From Streptomyces liliiviolaceus (lineage in GTDB: Bacteria; Actinomycetota; Actinomycetes; Streptomycetales; Streptomycetaceae), in the NCBI RefSeq assembly GCF_018070025.1, contig NZ_JAGPYQ010000001.1:4898001-4962000 (forward strand): a stretch of 64,000 bases of DNA, written 5' to 3'. Of this stretch, positions 8,923 to 16,943 are shown piece by piece (the first letter of the stretch is position 1; every line of letters starts with the position of its first letter). The notes under the pieces are model-generated. The model made no database searches, was not told the DNA's origin, and saw only the letters and a program-made list of their open reading frames with translations. A program made the translations under genes and the position numbers.

Positions 8923-9810
8923 ATGCCCCCCTCTTCCCCTGCCTGGCCCGAGACGGCACCGCTCGGCTCGTACGTGACGTCGTGGCGGCCCGCACCCGTC
9001 ACGGACGAGGACCCGCTGCACGCCGATCCGGTGGTGGCGCTCTCGGCCGTACTGGACCTGCCGGCCCCCGCAGTGCAGGACGGTGACGCGATCCCGCCAC
9101 TGTGGCACTGGCTGTACTTCTTGAACTGGACGGCCCAGGGCGATCTCGGCCCCGACGGTCACCCGCTGCACGGGCACTTCCTGCCGCCCGTCCCCGACCG
9201 GCAGCGCATGTGGGCCGGCGGCCGCTGCGAGATCGTGAAGCCGCTCCGCCTCGGCGGACCCGCGGAACGCGTCAGCAGCCTGAGCGCGGTGACCACCAAG
9301 CACGGCCGCACCGGAGAACTGCTCTTCGTCACCGAACGCCGTGAGTTCCGGCAGGACGGCCGCGTCCGTCTCGTCGAGGAGCAGGACATCGTCTACCGGT
9401 CCGGACGCAACGCGGCGCGGCACCCCGACGCGCTCGACGAGTCGGCCGCTCCCGAACCGGACGCCCCCTGGCAGCTTCCGTTCCAGGCCACCCCCGCGCT
9501 GCTGTTCGGCTTCAGCGCCCTGACCGCGAACGCGCACCGCATCCACTACGACGCCCCGTACTGCCGCGACGAGGAGGGCTATCCGGGTCTCGTCGTGCAC
9601 GGGCCTCTGCTCGCCCTGCTCATGCTCGAACTGCCGCGCCGCCAGACCCCGGAACGACCTGTGCGTTCCCTGTCCTACCGGCTCCGGCGACCGGTGTTCG
9701 CCGGCGAGCACGTTTCGGCCTACGGCACCCCTGGCGGCACTGGTGCCGAACTGAGTGTCGCCACCCACCGGGAGGCGCAGCACGCCACAGGGGAAGTGGT
9801 CTTCGGATGA
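8923..9810 (+). CDS. MaoC/hot-dog acyl-CoA hydratase (probable itaconyl- or mesaconyl-CoA hydratase)
   Basis: Adds water to an unsaturated C5-dicarboxyl-CoA to give citramalyl-CoA, by context. The protein is 295 residues and resembles the mesaconyl-C4-CoA hydratase group: an N-terminal FAS1-like half (LWHWLYFLNW, GGPAERVSSLSAVTTKHGRTGELLFV) and a C-terminal hot-dog half with the active-site stretch NAHRIHYDAPYCRDEEGYPGLVVHGPL (Asp and His conserved). ATG 8923 (MPPSSPAW) has GGAGG upstream; an in-frame ATG at 8845 does not. The stop overlaps the next start (ATGA), so translation is coupled to the lyase. Confidence 0.85.
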   Translation: MPPSSPAWPETAPLGSYVTSWRPAPVTDEDPLHADPVVALSAVLDLPAPAVQDGDAIPPLWHWLYFLNWTAQGDLGPDGHPLHGHFLPPVPDRQRMWAGGRCEIVKPLRLGGPAERVSSLSAVTTKHGRTGELLFVTERREFRQDGRVRLVEEQDIVYRSGRNAARHPDALDESAAPEPDAPWQLPFQATPALLFGFSALTANAHRIHYDAPYCRDEEGYPGLVVHGPLLALLMLELPRRQTPERPVRSLSYRLRRPVFAGEHVSAYGTPGGTGAELSVATHREAQHATGEVVFG

Positions 9811-10634
9811 GCGCCCAGCGTGATCGCGTCGTCGGCGCGAGAAGCCTGCTGTTCGTGCCGGGCGACCGGCCCGACCGCTTCGACAAGGCGGCCGCCTCGG
9901 GGGCGGACTTCGTCATCGTCGACCTCGAAGACGCCGTCGCGGCCGAGAACAAGGAACGCGCCCGCGAGAACACCGCCGCCTGGCTCGCGCTCGGCAACCG
10001 GGCGATCGTACGGATCAACGCGCCCGGCACCCCCTGGTCGGAGGACGACCTCGGCACGGCGGCCCAACACGGCTGCCCGGTCATGGTGCCGAAGGCCGAG
10101 AGCTCCGCCGTGCTCGGGGAACTGGCCGCCCGCACGGCCGGCCGCTGCGAACTCGTGGCGCTCGTCGAGACGGCTCTGGGTGTCGAGCGCGCCCACGAGG
10201 TGTGTGCCGCGCCCGGCGTCGTACGGACCGCCTTCGGCAACGTGGATCTGGCCGCTCAGCTCGGTGTCGCCCATGACGACCGCACAGCCCTGGCCTACGC
10301 GCGCTCCCGGCTCGTCGTCGCCTCGGCCGCCGCGGGGATCGCCCCGCCCGTCGACGGTGTCACCACCGCCATCCGGGACCTCGACGTACTGCGCACCGAC
10401 GTCGCGGACGCCCGGCGACTGGGCTTCACCGGCAAGCTCTGCGTCCATCCCTACCAACTCCCCCTCACCGCCGACGGGTTCACCGCCTCGGCGAGGGAAC
10501 TGGAGTGGGCGCGTACCGTCCTGGGCGCCGGGGAGTCCGTGACCACGGTCGACGGGCAGATGGTCGACAAGCCGGTGCTGGAGCGTGCCCGTCGCATCCT
10601 GGCGGCGGCCCGGGAACCGCACACCGCGCCCTGA
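9807..10634 (+). CDS. CitE-like CoA-ester lyase (probable citramalyl-CoA lyase)
   Basis: HpcH/HpaI-fold Mg-dependent lyase of 275 residues. By context it splits citramalyl-CoA into acetyl-CoA and pyruvate. Visible motifs: RSLLFVPGDRPDRFDKA (CoA binding), VDLEDAVA (metal Asp/Glu), IVRINAPGT (substrate Arg), MVPKAES, ALVETALGV (metal Glu), FGNVDLAAQLG (metal Asp) and GKLCVHPYQL. It overlaps the hydratase by 4 bp. The neighbourhood of CoA-transferase, hydratase and LysR makes citramalyl-CoA more likely than malyl- or citryl-CoA, but sequence alone does not decide. Confidence 0.88.
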   Translation: MSAQRDRVVGARSLLFVPGDRPDRFDKAAASGADFVIVDLEDAVAAENKERARENTAAWLALGNRAIVRINAPGTPWSEDDLGTAAQHGCPVMVPKAESSAVLGELAARTAGRCELVALVETALGVERAHEVCAAPGVVRTAFGNVDLAAQLGVAHDDRTALAYARSRLVVASAAAGIAPPVDGVTTAIRDLDVLRTDVADARRLGFTGKLCVHPYQLPLTADGFTASARELEWARTVLGAGESVTTVDGQMVDKPVLERARRILAAAREPHTAP

Positions 10635-10656
10635 GACCACCGACGGGTGCCGGCCG

Positions 10657-10677
10657 GTCCCGGGAGTGCCCGGGCCG
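10657..10677. terminator. Hairpin between convergent lyase and substrate-binding protein genes
   Basis: CCCGGG-AGTG-CCCGGG (10660-10675) with partly paired flanks. A GC hairpin without a T-run, located between two convergent stops. Confidence 0.5.
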
Positions 10678-10691
10678 CGCCGCCTCCCTCT

Positions 10692-10731
10692 CTCAGCTTT
10701 CGTTCCCTCAGCTTTCGTTCCCTCAGCTTTC
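10692..10731. repeat. 15-bp tandem repeat at the 3' end of the substrate-binding protein gene
   Basis: CTCAGCTTTCGTTCC occurs at 10692-10706 and 10707-10721, with a third partial copy (CTCAGCTTTC) at 10722-10731. The partial copy is the true gene end: it includes the stop and last two codons. The others repeat that end downstream. Confidence 0.85.
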
Positions 10732-11979
10732 CGCGCAGGCCGAGGCGAGGTCCCCGCTGGCGCCGTTGCCGGACTTGCCCGACGGCGGCAGCAGCTTCGG
10801 GTGGTCGTCCCCCGCCGTGTAGTCGTACTGCCAGAAGCAGTTGACCTCGGCGGAGGGCTTTCCGGCGGTGTAGGTGACCGGTTCGGGCAGCAGACCGTCG
10901 AGGGTCTCGTCCTTGATGCCGCGGTAGGCCTTGAAGACACTGTCACGGGTGACGGTGTCGGTGTCCGGGCCGACCGCCTTGAGGAAGAGTTCCAGGGACG
11001 CCCAGACGGTGGTGGCGCTGGAGCTGGAGATGTCGGTCTTGGGCTCGTACTTCTTCATCGCGTCACGGAACTCGGCGACCGGCGGGCTGTCGGCCCACCA
11101 GGGGAAGCCGTTGAGCGTGCCCACCATGTGCATGCCCTGGATGGCGCTGTACTTGGTCGGGTTGAAGCTGGTCGAGGAGGTGGCGAACACTCCCTTGTAG
11201 CCCTGTTGGACGCAGTCGCCCATGACCCGTACCGCTGTGTCGACCGAGACGAGCAGGGGGACGTAGTCGGCCTTCTTGTTCTTGAAGTTGAGGCACTCGG
11301 CGGTGTAGCTCGCGGCGTTCGAGGCGACGGTGGTGTATCCGCCGTACCCGACTCCGACGGCCGCGGTGGCCGGCTTGTAGACCTTGGTGTCGTCGGCGCA
11401 GGTGGCGGATTCCGCACACACGGCCGACACGAGCTGCTTGGCGCCGAACGCTCCGGCCGCCGTGACCAGGGACTTGATGACCGTGGCCGAGTTCGGGGAC
11501 TGGGTAAAGAAGTTCGGCAGGCCGTTCCACACGGCCGCGTTGTAGCCGCCCGAACCGATCACCGGGAGGTCGGCGGACTCCAGGTACTTGCCGACCGAGC
11601 CCTCGGCGACGGCGTCGACCAGCAGCGTGGCGACGACCTTCTTGTCCTGGGCCAGCGACTTGGCGACGGACTGGGCCGCGCTCGCGTTGTTCTTGGTGTC
11701 GGCGATGACGATCTTCACCGGGCGCCCGCCCAGGCCGCCGTCGCTGTTGACCTTCTTCTCCCAGGCCCGCGCCGCCGCGGTGGCGGCGGTCGTGCTGGAC
11801 GAGAGGGGTCCGGTCTCGGATATGGCGAATCCGATCTTCACCGGTTCGCCCTTCAGGTTGTCCGCCGGATCCGAAGCGCTGTCGCCGCCGCTCCCGCACG
11901 CGGTGAGTGCGAGACAGCAGCTCCCCACGAGGGCGGTGATGTTCCGCGCTCCGCGGGATGCTCTCCTGTGATGGTTCAT
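10723..11979 (-). CDS. Liv-type ABC transporter substrate-binding lipoprotein
   Basis: Membrane-anchored receptor (418 residues) feeding the Liv-type importer upstream. A lipoprotein signal is seen: a basic N-terminus MNHHRRASRGAR, a hydrophobic stretch, and lipobox LTAC. The mature part is a periplasmic-binding fold of the leucine/amide family (VKIGFAISETGPLSSST, GGRPVKIVIADTKNNASAAQS). ATG 11979 has GGAGAG upstream. It is transcribed after the alpha/beta hydrolase but probably from its own promoter, with operator-like repeats at 12148-12210. In catabolic islands such receptors often bind hydrophobic acids rather than amino acids; the ligand is unknown. Confidence 0.88.
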   Translation of the reverse strand: MNHHRRASRGARNITALVGSCCLALTACGSGGDSASDPADNLKGEPVKIGFAISETGPLSSSTTAATAAARAWEKKVNSDGGLGGRPVKIVIADTKNNASAAQSVAKSLAQDKKVVATLLVDAVAEGSVGKYLESADLPVIGSGGYNAAVWNGLPNFFTQSPNSATVIKSLVTAAGAFGAKQLVSAVCAESATCADDTKVYKPATAAVGVGYGGYTTVASNAASYTAECLNFKNKKADYVPLLVSVDTAVRVMGDCVQQGYKGVFATSSTSFNPTKYSAIQGMHMVGTLNGFPWWADSPPVAEFRDAMKKYEPKTDISSSSATTVWASLELFLKAVGPDTDTVTRDSVFKAYRGIKDETLDGLLPEPVTYTAGKPSAEVNCFWQYDYTAGDDHPKLLPPSGKSGNGASGDLASACAES

Positions 11980-12147
11980 GGGGCTCTCCATACATGGTGG
12001 TCGAGCGGCCCGAGTGGGCCCGGAGGGCGTGGGGGATGAGGGGTGTGGCAGGCATGGGGGGGCGTTGGGGCCTGATCGTCGCTGCCGGCGCGCTGCCGAC
12101 GCCCGGTCTCCCGAGGTCGAGGACACGACCGGGGCGACGCGGCACAC

Positions 12148-12177
12148 ACTAGATTCTAATGGTGTTACAAGTCTAGT
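12148..12177. promoter_or_regulatory. Inverted repeat ACTAGA-N18-TCTAGT upstream of the substrate-binding protein gene
   Basis: Perfect 6-bp arms (12148-12153 and 12172-12177) flank an AT-rich centre, 170 bp before the start of the lipoprotein gene. It could be an operator or part of a promoter; function inferred from position only. Confidence 0.4.
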
Positions 12178-12195
12178 ATCGGGACGATAACAACA

Positions 12196-12210
12196 CTTGG
12201 AACATAACTA
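12196..12210. promoter_or_regulatory. Island operator-like element (copy J)
   Basis: CTTGGAACATAACTA shares TTGGAACAT with the element at 18542-18561. It overlaps the stop of the alpha/beta hydrolase and precedes the substrate-binding protein gene. Confidence 0.4.
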
Positions 12211-13110
12211 GAGGCAGGGAGAGGCTCCGGGGCCGTGCCAGGCGACCATGGCGCGCCGGACGGTCTCGACGAGCGCGAGCGGCCGGTCGAGCATGATGTG
12301 GTGCCCCGCGCCCGCGATGTCCGTGGTGACCGCGAGGGCCCCCAGCCGCTGCCTCAGCAGGTCCGCCATCTCCGCGCTCAGCAGGCCGTGTTCGGCCCGG
12401 ACCAGGACGACAGGACGGGTCGCCGTGGACCAGGTGTCGAGTTCGACCTCGGGCCGGCGGTGCGTACGAGGGTCGAACTTCCAACTCCAGCCGTCGTCGA
12501 AGCGCCGTACCGAGGTGTGCGCCACATGTGCCGCGACGTACGGCAGGACGTCCTGGGCGGGCGAGGGCCGCCACCGTGCGGCGGCCTCCCCGTGATCCGC
12601 GTACCGACGGAGTACCGCTGCCGCCCGCCGGGCGCGGCGGACCAGGTCCTCCGGGCGGACGCGCCGCACCGGTGGATCCACGGCGACGACCCCGGCGACG
12701 GCCGGTGCGGACAGTTCGGCCGCGCGCAGGGTCACGAAGCCGCCGAGGCTGTGTCCGACCAGCACCGCGGGTCCCACGATGCCCGACTCCCCCGCCACGC
12801 AGGCGACTTCGGCCGCCCAGCAGTCGAGCGAGTAGGTCGGTCTGCGGTCGCTGTCCCCGTGCCCGGACAGGTCGAGGGCGACCACGCGGTGGGCGTCGGC
12901 CAGCAGCGGTCCGAGGTGGTCCCACCAGCCGGCGTGGGCGCCCGCGCCGTGCACGAGGATCACGCCCGGGCGGCCCGCGGGACCCCAGGTGCGGTAGGTG
13001 ATCCGGGCGCCGTCGACCATGGTCGCCCCGTGGCGGGGCGCGGCGGCGAGCGCGCCGCGGAACCAGGCCGGCGGCCGCTGCCGCTCGTCGGACGACGATC
13101 CCGTACTCAC
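12208..13110 (-). CDS. Alpha/beta hydrolase
   Basis: Serine hydrolase of 300 residues; likely cleaves an ester, lactone or C-C bond. The nucleophile elbow is GHSLGG, the oxyanion strand VILVHGAGAHAGWWDHL, and a late His is found in GAGHHIMLDRP. VRAEHGLL lies where the catalytic acid loop is expected. It is 46 bp after the second Liv ATPase gene, so probably the last gene of that operon. Baeyer-Villiger products are lactones or esters, and the island encodes three such oxygenases, so hydrolysis of one is a reasonable but unproved role. Confidence 0.82.
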   Translation of the reverse strand: MSTGSSSDERQRPPAWFRGALAAAPRHGATMVDGARITYRTWGPAGRPGVILVHGAGAHAGWWDHLGPLLADAHRVVALDLSGHGDSDRRPTYSLDCWAAEVACVAGESGIVGPAVLVGHSLGGFVTLRAAELSAPAVAGVVAVDPPVRRVRPEDLVRRARRAAAVLRRYADHGEAAARWRPSPAQDVLPYVAAHVAHTSVRRFDDGWSWKFDPRTHRRPEVELDTWSTATRPVVLVRAEHGLLSAEMADLLRQRLGALAVTTDIAGAGHHIMLDRPLALVETVRRAMVAWHGPGASPCL

Positions 13111-13156
13111 AGGGCCGACCGTACCCTCCGCCGGGTGCGCTGCCGCGCGGTGCGGT

Positions 13157-13906
13157 TCAGGCGGCGCCCTCGCCGATGTACTGCTCGAACATGTTCCCGT
13201 CGAGCAGGGGCGCCGCGTCGCCGGAGTACGCGATCCGTCCGCGCCGCAGGACGTAGGCCGTGTCCGCGACCTTGAGGGACCTGAGCGCGTACTGGTCCAC
13301 GAGCAGCAGCGCGATGCCCTCGGCCTTGAGGGTCTCCAGGAACTCGAAGACGAGGTCGACGACGATGGGCGCGAGTCCGAGCGAGGGCTCGTCGACCAGG
13401 ACGAGATGCGGGCGGCGCAGATGGGCGGCGCAGAGGGCCAGCATCTGCTGCTCTCCGCCGCTGAGCGTGCCCGCCTTCTGGCCGAGCCGGTTGCCGAGGA
13501 CCGGGAAGGCCGCGGCGGCCTTCTCGATGCCCTCCTCCACGGCGCCGCGCGACGCCATCATGGCGAGGTTCTCGCGCACGGTGAGGTTGCGGTAGATGCC
13601 CCGGCCCTCGGGGATGTGGCACAGCCCGAGCCCGGCGCGGCGGTGCGGGGCGGTGCGGGTGACGTCCGCGCCGTCGACGAGGACCTGTCCTTCGGACGGT
13701 GCGAGCAGCCCGGAGGCGACGCGCAGGGAGGTGGTCTTGCCCGCGCCGTTCGGGCCGATGAGCGCGGTGACCCGGCCGGGCCGCACGGTGAGCGACACGT
13801 CCCGCAGGACCGTGGTCTCGCCGTATCTGGCGCTGACATCGCGCAGTTCGAGCGCGGGCGCCGTGGTGTGCGGCCCGGTGTCGGCCCGGAGGTCGGTGGC
13901 GGTCAT
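13157..13906 (-). CDS. LivF-like ABC transporter ATP-binding protein
   Basis: Second ATPase of a branched-chain-amino-acid-type importer (249 residues). Walker A GPNGAGKTT, signature LSGGEQQML, Walker B LVLVDEPSLGLAP, and the LivF-typical GLCHIPEGRGIYRNLTVRENL. ATG 13906 overlaps the stop of the fused permease/ATPase gene (ATGA). The usual LivF length is about 235. It pairs with the ATPase domain of the upstream fusion. Confidence 0.93.
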   Translation of the reverse strand: MTATDLRADTGPHTTAPALELRDVSARYGETTVLRDVSLTVRPGRVTALIGPNGAGKTTSLRVASGLLAPSEGQVLVDGADVTRTAPHRRAGLGLCHIPEGRGIYRNLTVRENLAMMASRGAVEEGIEKAAAAFPVLGNRLGQKAGTLSGGEQQMLALCAAHLRRPHLVLVDEPSLGLAPIVVDLVFEFLETLKAEGIALLLVDQYALRSLKVADTAYVLRRGRIAYSGDAAPLLDGNMFEQYIGEGAA

Positions 13907-16635
13907 CGGGCCTGGCCTTCCGTGACGGTGGAGGGAGTCCGCGCCATCGCGGTCTCCGCCTCGGTGTCGTCGAAGGTGCCGAGGTAGGCGGCCTGGACGA
14001 CGGGACTGCTGCGGACCTCGTCGGGGGTGCCCTGGAACAGCATCCGGCGGAAGTCCAGGACGTGGATGCGCTCGCAGATCCGCAGCACCAGGGCCATGTC
14101 GTGCTCGACGAGCAGGATGCCGCAGCCTCGCCGGCGTACGACGTCGAGGAGGATCTCGCCGAAGCGTTCGGTCTCGGCGGTGTCGAGGCCCGAGGAGGGC
14201 TCGTCGAGGAGCAGCAGGTCGAAGGGGCCGCCGAGGCAGCGGGCGAGTTCGACCAGGCGCCGCTGGCCGGTGGAGAGGGAGCCCGCGGGCCGGTCGCGGA
14301 GGTCGGCGATGCCGCACAGTTCCATCGCGTACTCGGCGGCCTCCCGGGTGAGTCGGGCCTCCGCACGGGTGGCGAAGAGCTGACCTCGTACGTTCGTGCC
14401 CGCGAGGGACGACTCGATGCCGAGGGCGACGTTCTGGGCGACCGTCAGGGAGTCGCACAGTTCCATGAGCTGGAAGGTGCGTCCCAGCCCCATGCGGCCG
14501 CGTGCCGCCGCGCCCTTGTCGGTGACGTCCGTGTCGTGGAGGCGGACGCTGCCCGAGGTCGGGGTGAGCAGTCCGCTCGCGGCGTTGAACGTGGTGGTCT
14601 TGCCCGCGCCGTTGGGCCCGATGAGTCCGGTGATGGAGCCGACGGGCGCGGTGAAGCCGATGTCCTCCACGGCGATCCGGCCGCCGTAGCGGATGGTGAG
14701 ATCCTTGATCTCCAGGCCGGTCGCCTGCTCCCGGAGGGTCCAGGGGTCCTTGGCGGCGGTGGGCTCCGGCTTCTTGGCCGGCCCGCCCCAGCGGGTCTCG
14801 ACGAAGGTGCGCAGGGCGGCCGGTGCGGGCGGTGTACCGCCGCGCATGGCGGTGACGACGGCGGCGACACCGAAGAGGACGTTGAGCCAGCTCGCCGCGT
14901 GTTCGCTGTGCCAATAGGCGGGCAGCACCGAGCCGACGAGGGCGACGACCGCGTACCAGGGTTCGCGGAACGGCATCAGGGCGAGCATCGCGACCAGGAC
15001 GAGCGAGGAGTACGCGGTGTAGTTCTGGTCGCCGAGGACGGCGTAGTTCACCGATGCCCCGTACAGGATGCCCGCGACGCCCGCGAAGAAGCCGGCGATG
15101 CAGAACACCAGCAGCCGGGTGAGGTTGACGTCGAGGCCGAGCGTCCTGACCGCGAGCGGGGATTCGGCGAGGCCCTTGAGGACCCGTCCGAGTCGGCCGC
15201 GGTGGATGACGACCATGACGACGGCGGTCACGACGAAGAAGGCGAGGACGACGTAGTAGTAGGCGCGGTCGCTCTCGAATCCGCCGGGGCGGGGCATGGC
15301 GCGGCCGATGCCGGTCTGGGTGAAGAAGAACGAGCGTGAGTACAGGAGTTGTTCCACGGTGAGGCCGAAGCCCAGGGTGGCGAGCGCCAGGAACAGCCCG
15401 GACAGCCGGATCGCGGGCAGCGCCAGCAGTGCGGCGACCGGCACCACGACGAGCGCGCCGAGCAGCAGGGCGAGCAGCCAGGGAAGGCCGAAGTTCGCGG
15501 TGAACTGGGCGAACGCGACAGCTCCGATGGCCGCGAAGGCCGCCTGGCAGAGCGAGACCAGACCCGCGGTGCGCACCAGCAGTCCGAGCGACAGCAGCAT
15601 GATCGCCTGGGTGAGGCCGACGGTGTAGTAGGACAGGTCGGTGCCGACGGCGAACGGCACCACGGCGAGCAGCGCGGTGACCACCGCGCCCGCCACGAGC
15701 CGGGTGCGGGCGGGGCCGTGCCAGGGAGTGGTGGGCGGCCGTTCGGCGCGTGCGGGAGCGTCGAGCTTGCGCCGGGGTACGACGAGCAGGGCCACCAGCA
15801 GCAGGAAGAACGGCAGGCTGGAGGAGAGCCCCGACAGGGAACTGTTCTCCAGGGTGTACTTGGTGGAGACGCTGGCGGCCACGCCCACGACGAGGGCGCC
15901 GACGTAGGTGAGCGGGATGCTGGAGAAGGCGCCGACGGCGGCGGCGCCGAACGCCTGCACCACCAGGAACGTCAGCGCGACCGACTCCAGTCCGGCGATC
16001 GGTGCGATGAGCACACCGGAGAGCGCGGCGAACATGGAGCCGACACCCCACGCGAGGCGCTGGACGCGCTGCGGGTCGGTGCCGTGCAGGCCGACCAGTT
16101 CGGGGTCGTTGACGACCGCGCGCATGGCGAGCCCCGAGCGGGAGGTCCGGAAGAAGACGTAGAGGCCGCCCACCACCAGCAGCGACACGGCGGTGACGGT
16201 GACCTGGGCGTAGGTGATGTTGACCCCGCCCACCTCGAAGAACTCGGACCCCTTCGGCAGGTACTGGGGCAGTCGCAGCGTGTTGAAGCCGTACGCCACG
16301 GTCGCGAGGCCCTGCACGATCAGGATCAGCCCGATGGTCGCGACGATCTTCATCGAGGCGCGCTGGTCGGCGAGGGCCCGGCTCATCGCCGCGAGGAGCA
16401 GCCCGAACACCGGCCCGAGGACGCCCACCGCGAGAGCCAGCGCGGCCCACCAGGGCCACTCCTGGTCGACGCGGAGGTAGTAGAAGACGTACGCGGCAGC
16501 GGCGGCCACTGCGCCGTGGCCGATGTTGAAGATGCCGGAGGTCTTGTAGGTGAGGACGAGGCCGGTGCCGGCGAGGCCGAGGATGGCGCCGGTGGCGATA
16601 CCGGCCACGATGAAGGGGAGCAGGTCGTTCAGCAT
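13903..16635 (-). CDS. Fused LivH-LivM-LivG ABC transporter (two permeases plus ATPase)
   Basis: One polypeptide of 910 residues that carries three subunits normally made separately. Residues 1-290 are a LivH permease (FIVAGIATGAILGLAGTGLVL, FNIGHGA), about 310-640 a LivM permease (VGLTQAIMLLSLGLLVRTAGLVSLCQAAFAAIGA), and about 660-910 a LivG ATPase with GPNGAGKTT, signature LSTGQRRL (not LSGGQ) and LLLLDEPSSGLD. The open frame has no internal stop. ATG 16635 has GGGAG upstream; 19 codons before it are open but lack a site. Operon order is LivHMG, LivF, hydrolase. It imports an unknown small organic molecule, probably the island's substrate or an intermediate. Confidence 0.92.
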   Translation of the reverse strand: MLNDLLPFIVAGIATGAILGLAGTGLVLTYKTSGIFNIGHGAVAAAAAYVFYYLRVDQEWPWWAALALAVGVLGPVFGLLLAAMSRALADQRASMKIVATIGLILIVQGLATVAYGFNTLRLPQYLPKGSEFFEVGGVNITYAQVTVTAVSLLVVGGLYVFFRTSRSGLAMRAVVNDPELVGLHGTDPQRVQRLAWGVGSMFAALSGVLIAPIAGLESVALTFLVVQAFGAAAVGAFSSIPLTYVGALVVGVAASVSTKYTLENSSLSGLSSSLPFFLLLVALLVVPRRKLDAPARAERPPTTPWHGPARTRLVAGAVVTALLAVVPFAVGTDLSYYTVGLTQAIMLLSLGLLVRTAGLVSLCQAAFAAIGAVAFAQFTANFGLPWLLALLLGALVVVPVAALLALPAIRLSGLFLALATLGFGLTVEQLLYSRSFFFTQTGIGRAMPRPGGFESDRAYYYVVLAFFVVTAVVMVVIHRGRLGRVLKGLAESPLAVRTLGLDVNLTRLLVFCIAGFFAGVAGILYGASVNYAVLGDQNYTAYSSLVLVAMLALMPFREPWYAVVALVGSVLPAYWHSEHAASWLNVLFGVAAVVTAMRGGTPPAPAALRTFVETRWGGPAKKPEPTAAKDPWTLREQATGLEIKDLTIRYGGRIAVEDIGFTAPVGSITGLIGPNGAGKTTTFNAASGLLTPTSGSVRLHDTDVTDKGAAARGRMGLGRTFQLMELCDSLTVAQNVALGIESSLAGTNVRGQLFATRAEARLTREAAEYAMELCGIADLRDRPAGSLSTGQRRLVELARCLGGPFDLLLLDEPSSGLDTAETERFGEILLDVVRRRGCGILLVEHDMALVLRICERIHVLDFRRMLFQGTPDEVRSSPVVQAAYLGTFDDTEAETAMARTPSTVTEGQAR

Positions 16636-16943
16636 GACTGCGGTCTCCCGTCGGAACGGGGCGGGATCGAGGGTGACTCCCCCACCGGACAAACCGCTCG
16701 GACTGCGCGCGACGGAGTCGGCATCGGTTCTCCTTGCTGAGTGGCGGCCGGGCAGGGCGAGAACGCGCCGACGGCCGATGCGCAGTCACGCTAAACGGCC
16801 GAACAATTACTTGTCCAGGCTTAGAACACCACTTACTCCATCACTTACCAATCGTGACAGCGACTCATGGAGCATGAGTGGAGCACGCATGGAGCACGGC
16901 AGGAGGTCCCACTTCCACGAACAGGAGGTCCCGCGTCAGAGCC
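16636..16943. promoter_or_regulatory. Promoter region of the Liv operon (308 bp without a gene)
   Basis: AT-rich centre (16795-16860) with repeated AAGTG/CACTT motifs that includes, on the minus strand, GTAAGTG-ATGGA-GTAAGTG. Further upstream are spaced direct repeats (listed separately). No convincing coding frame on either strand. Confidence 0.5.
16868..16932. repeat. Spaced direct repeats: three TGGAGCA at 11-bp steps, two AGGAGGTCCC at 22-bp steps
   Basis: TGGAGCA starts at 16868, 16879 and 16890, exactly one helical turn apart. AGGAGGTCCC lies at 16901-16910 and 16923-16932, two turns apart. Phased direct repeats of this kind are typical binding sites of SARP/OmpR-type regulators, though no such regulator is in the window. 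Confidence 0.6.

Noticed and set aside
15349..16740. Long plus-strand open frame opposite the Liv fusion gene
   Set aside because: Composition is Gly/Asp/Arg/His-rich shadow coding caused by GC third positions of the true minus-strand gene; no domain.
13157..16789. 1210-codon minus-strand frame spanning the Liv operon
   Set aside because: Only its last 249 codons (LivF) are real; the rest is a shadow of the fused LivHMG frame, so it is not a four-domain fusion.
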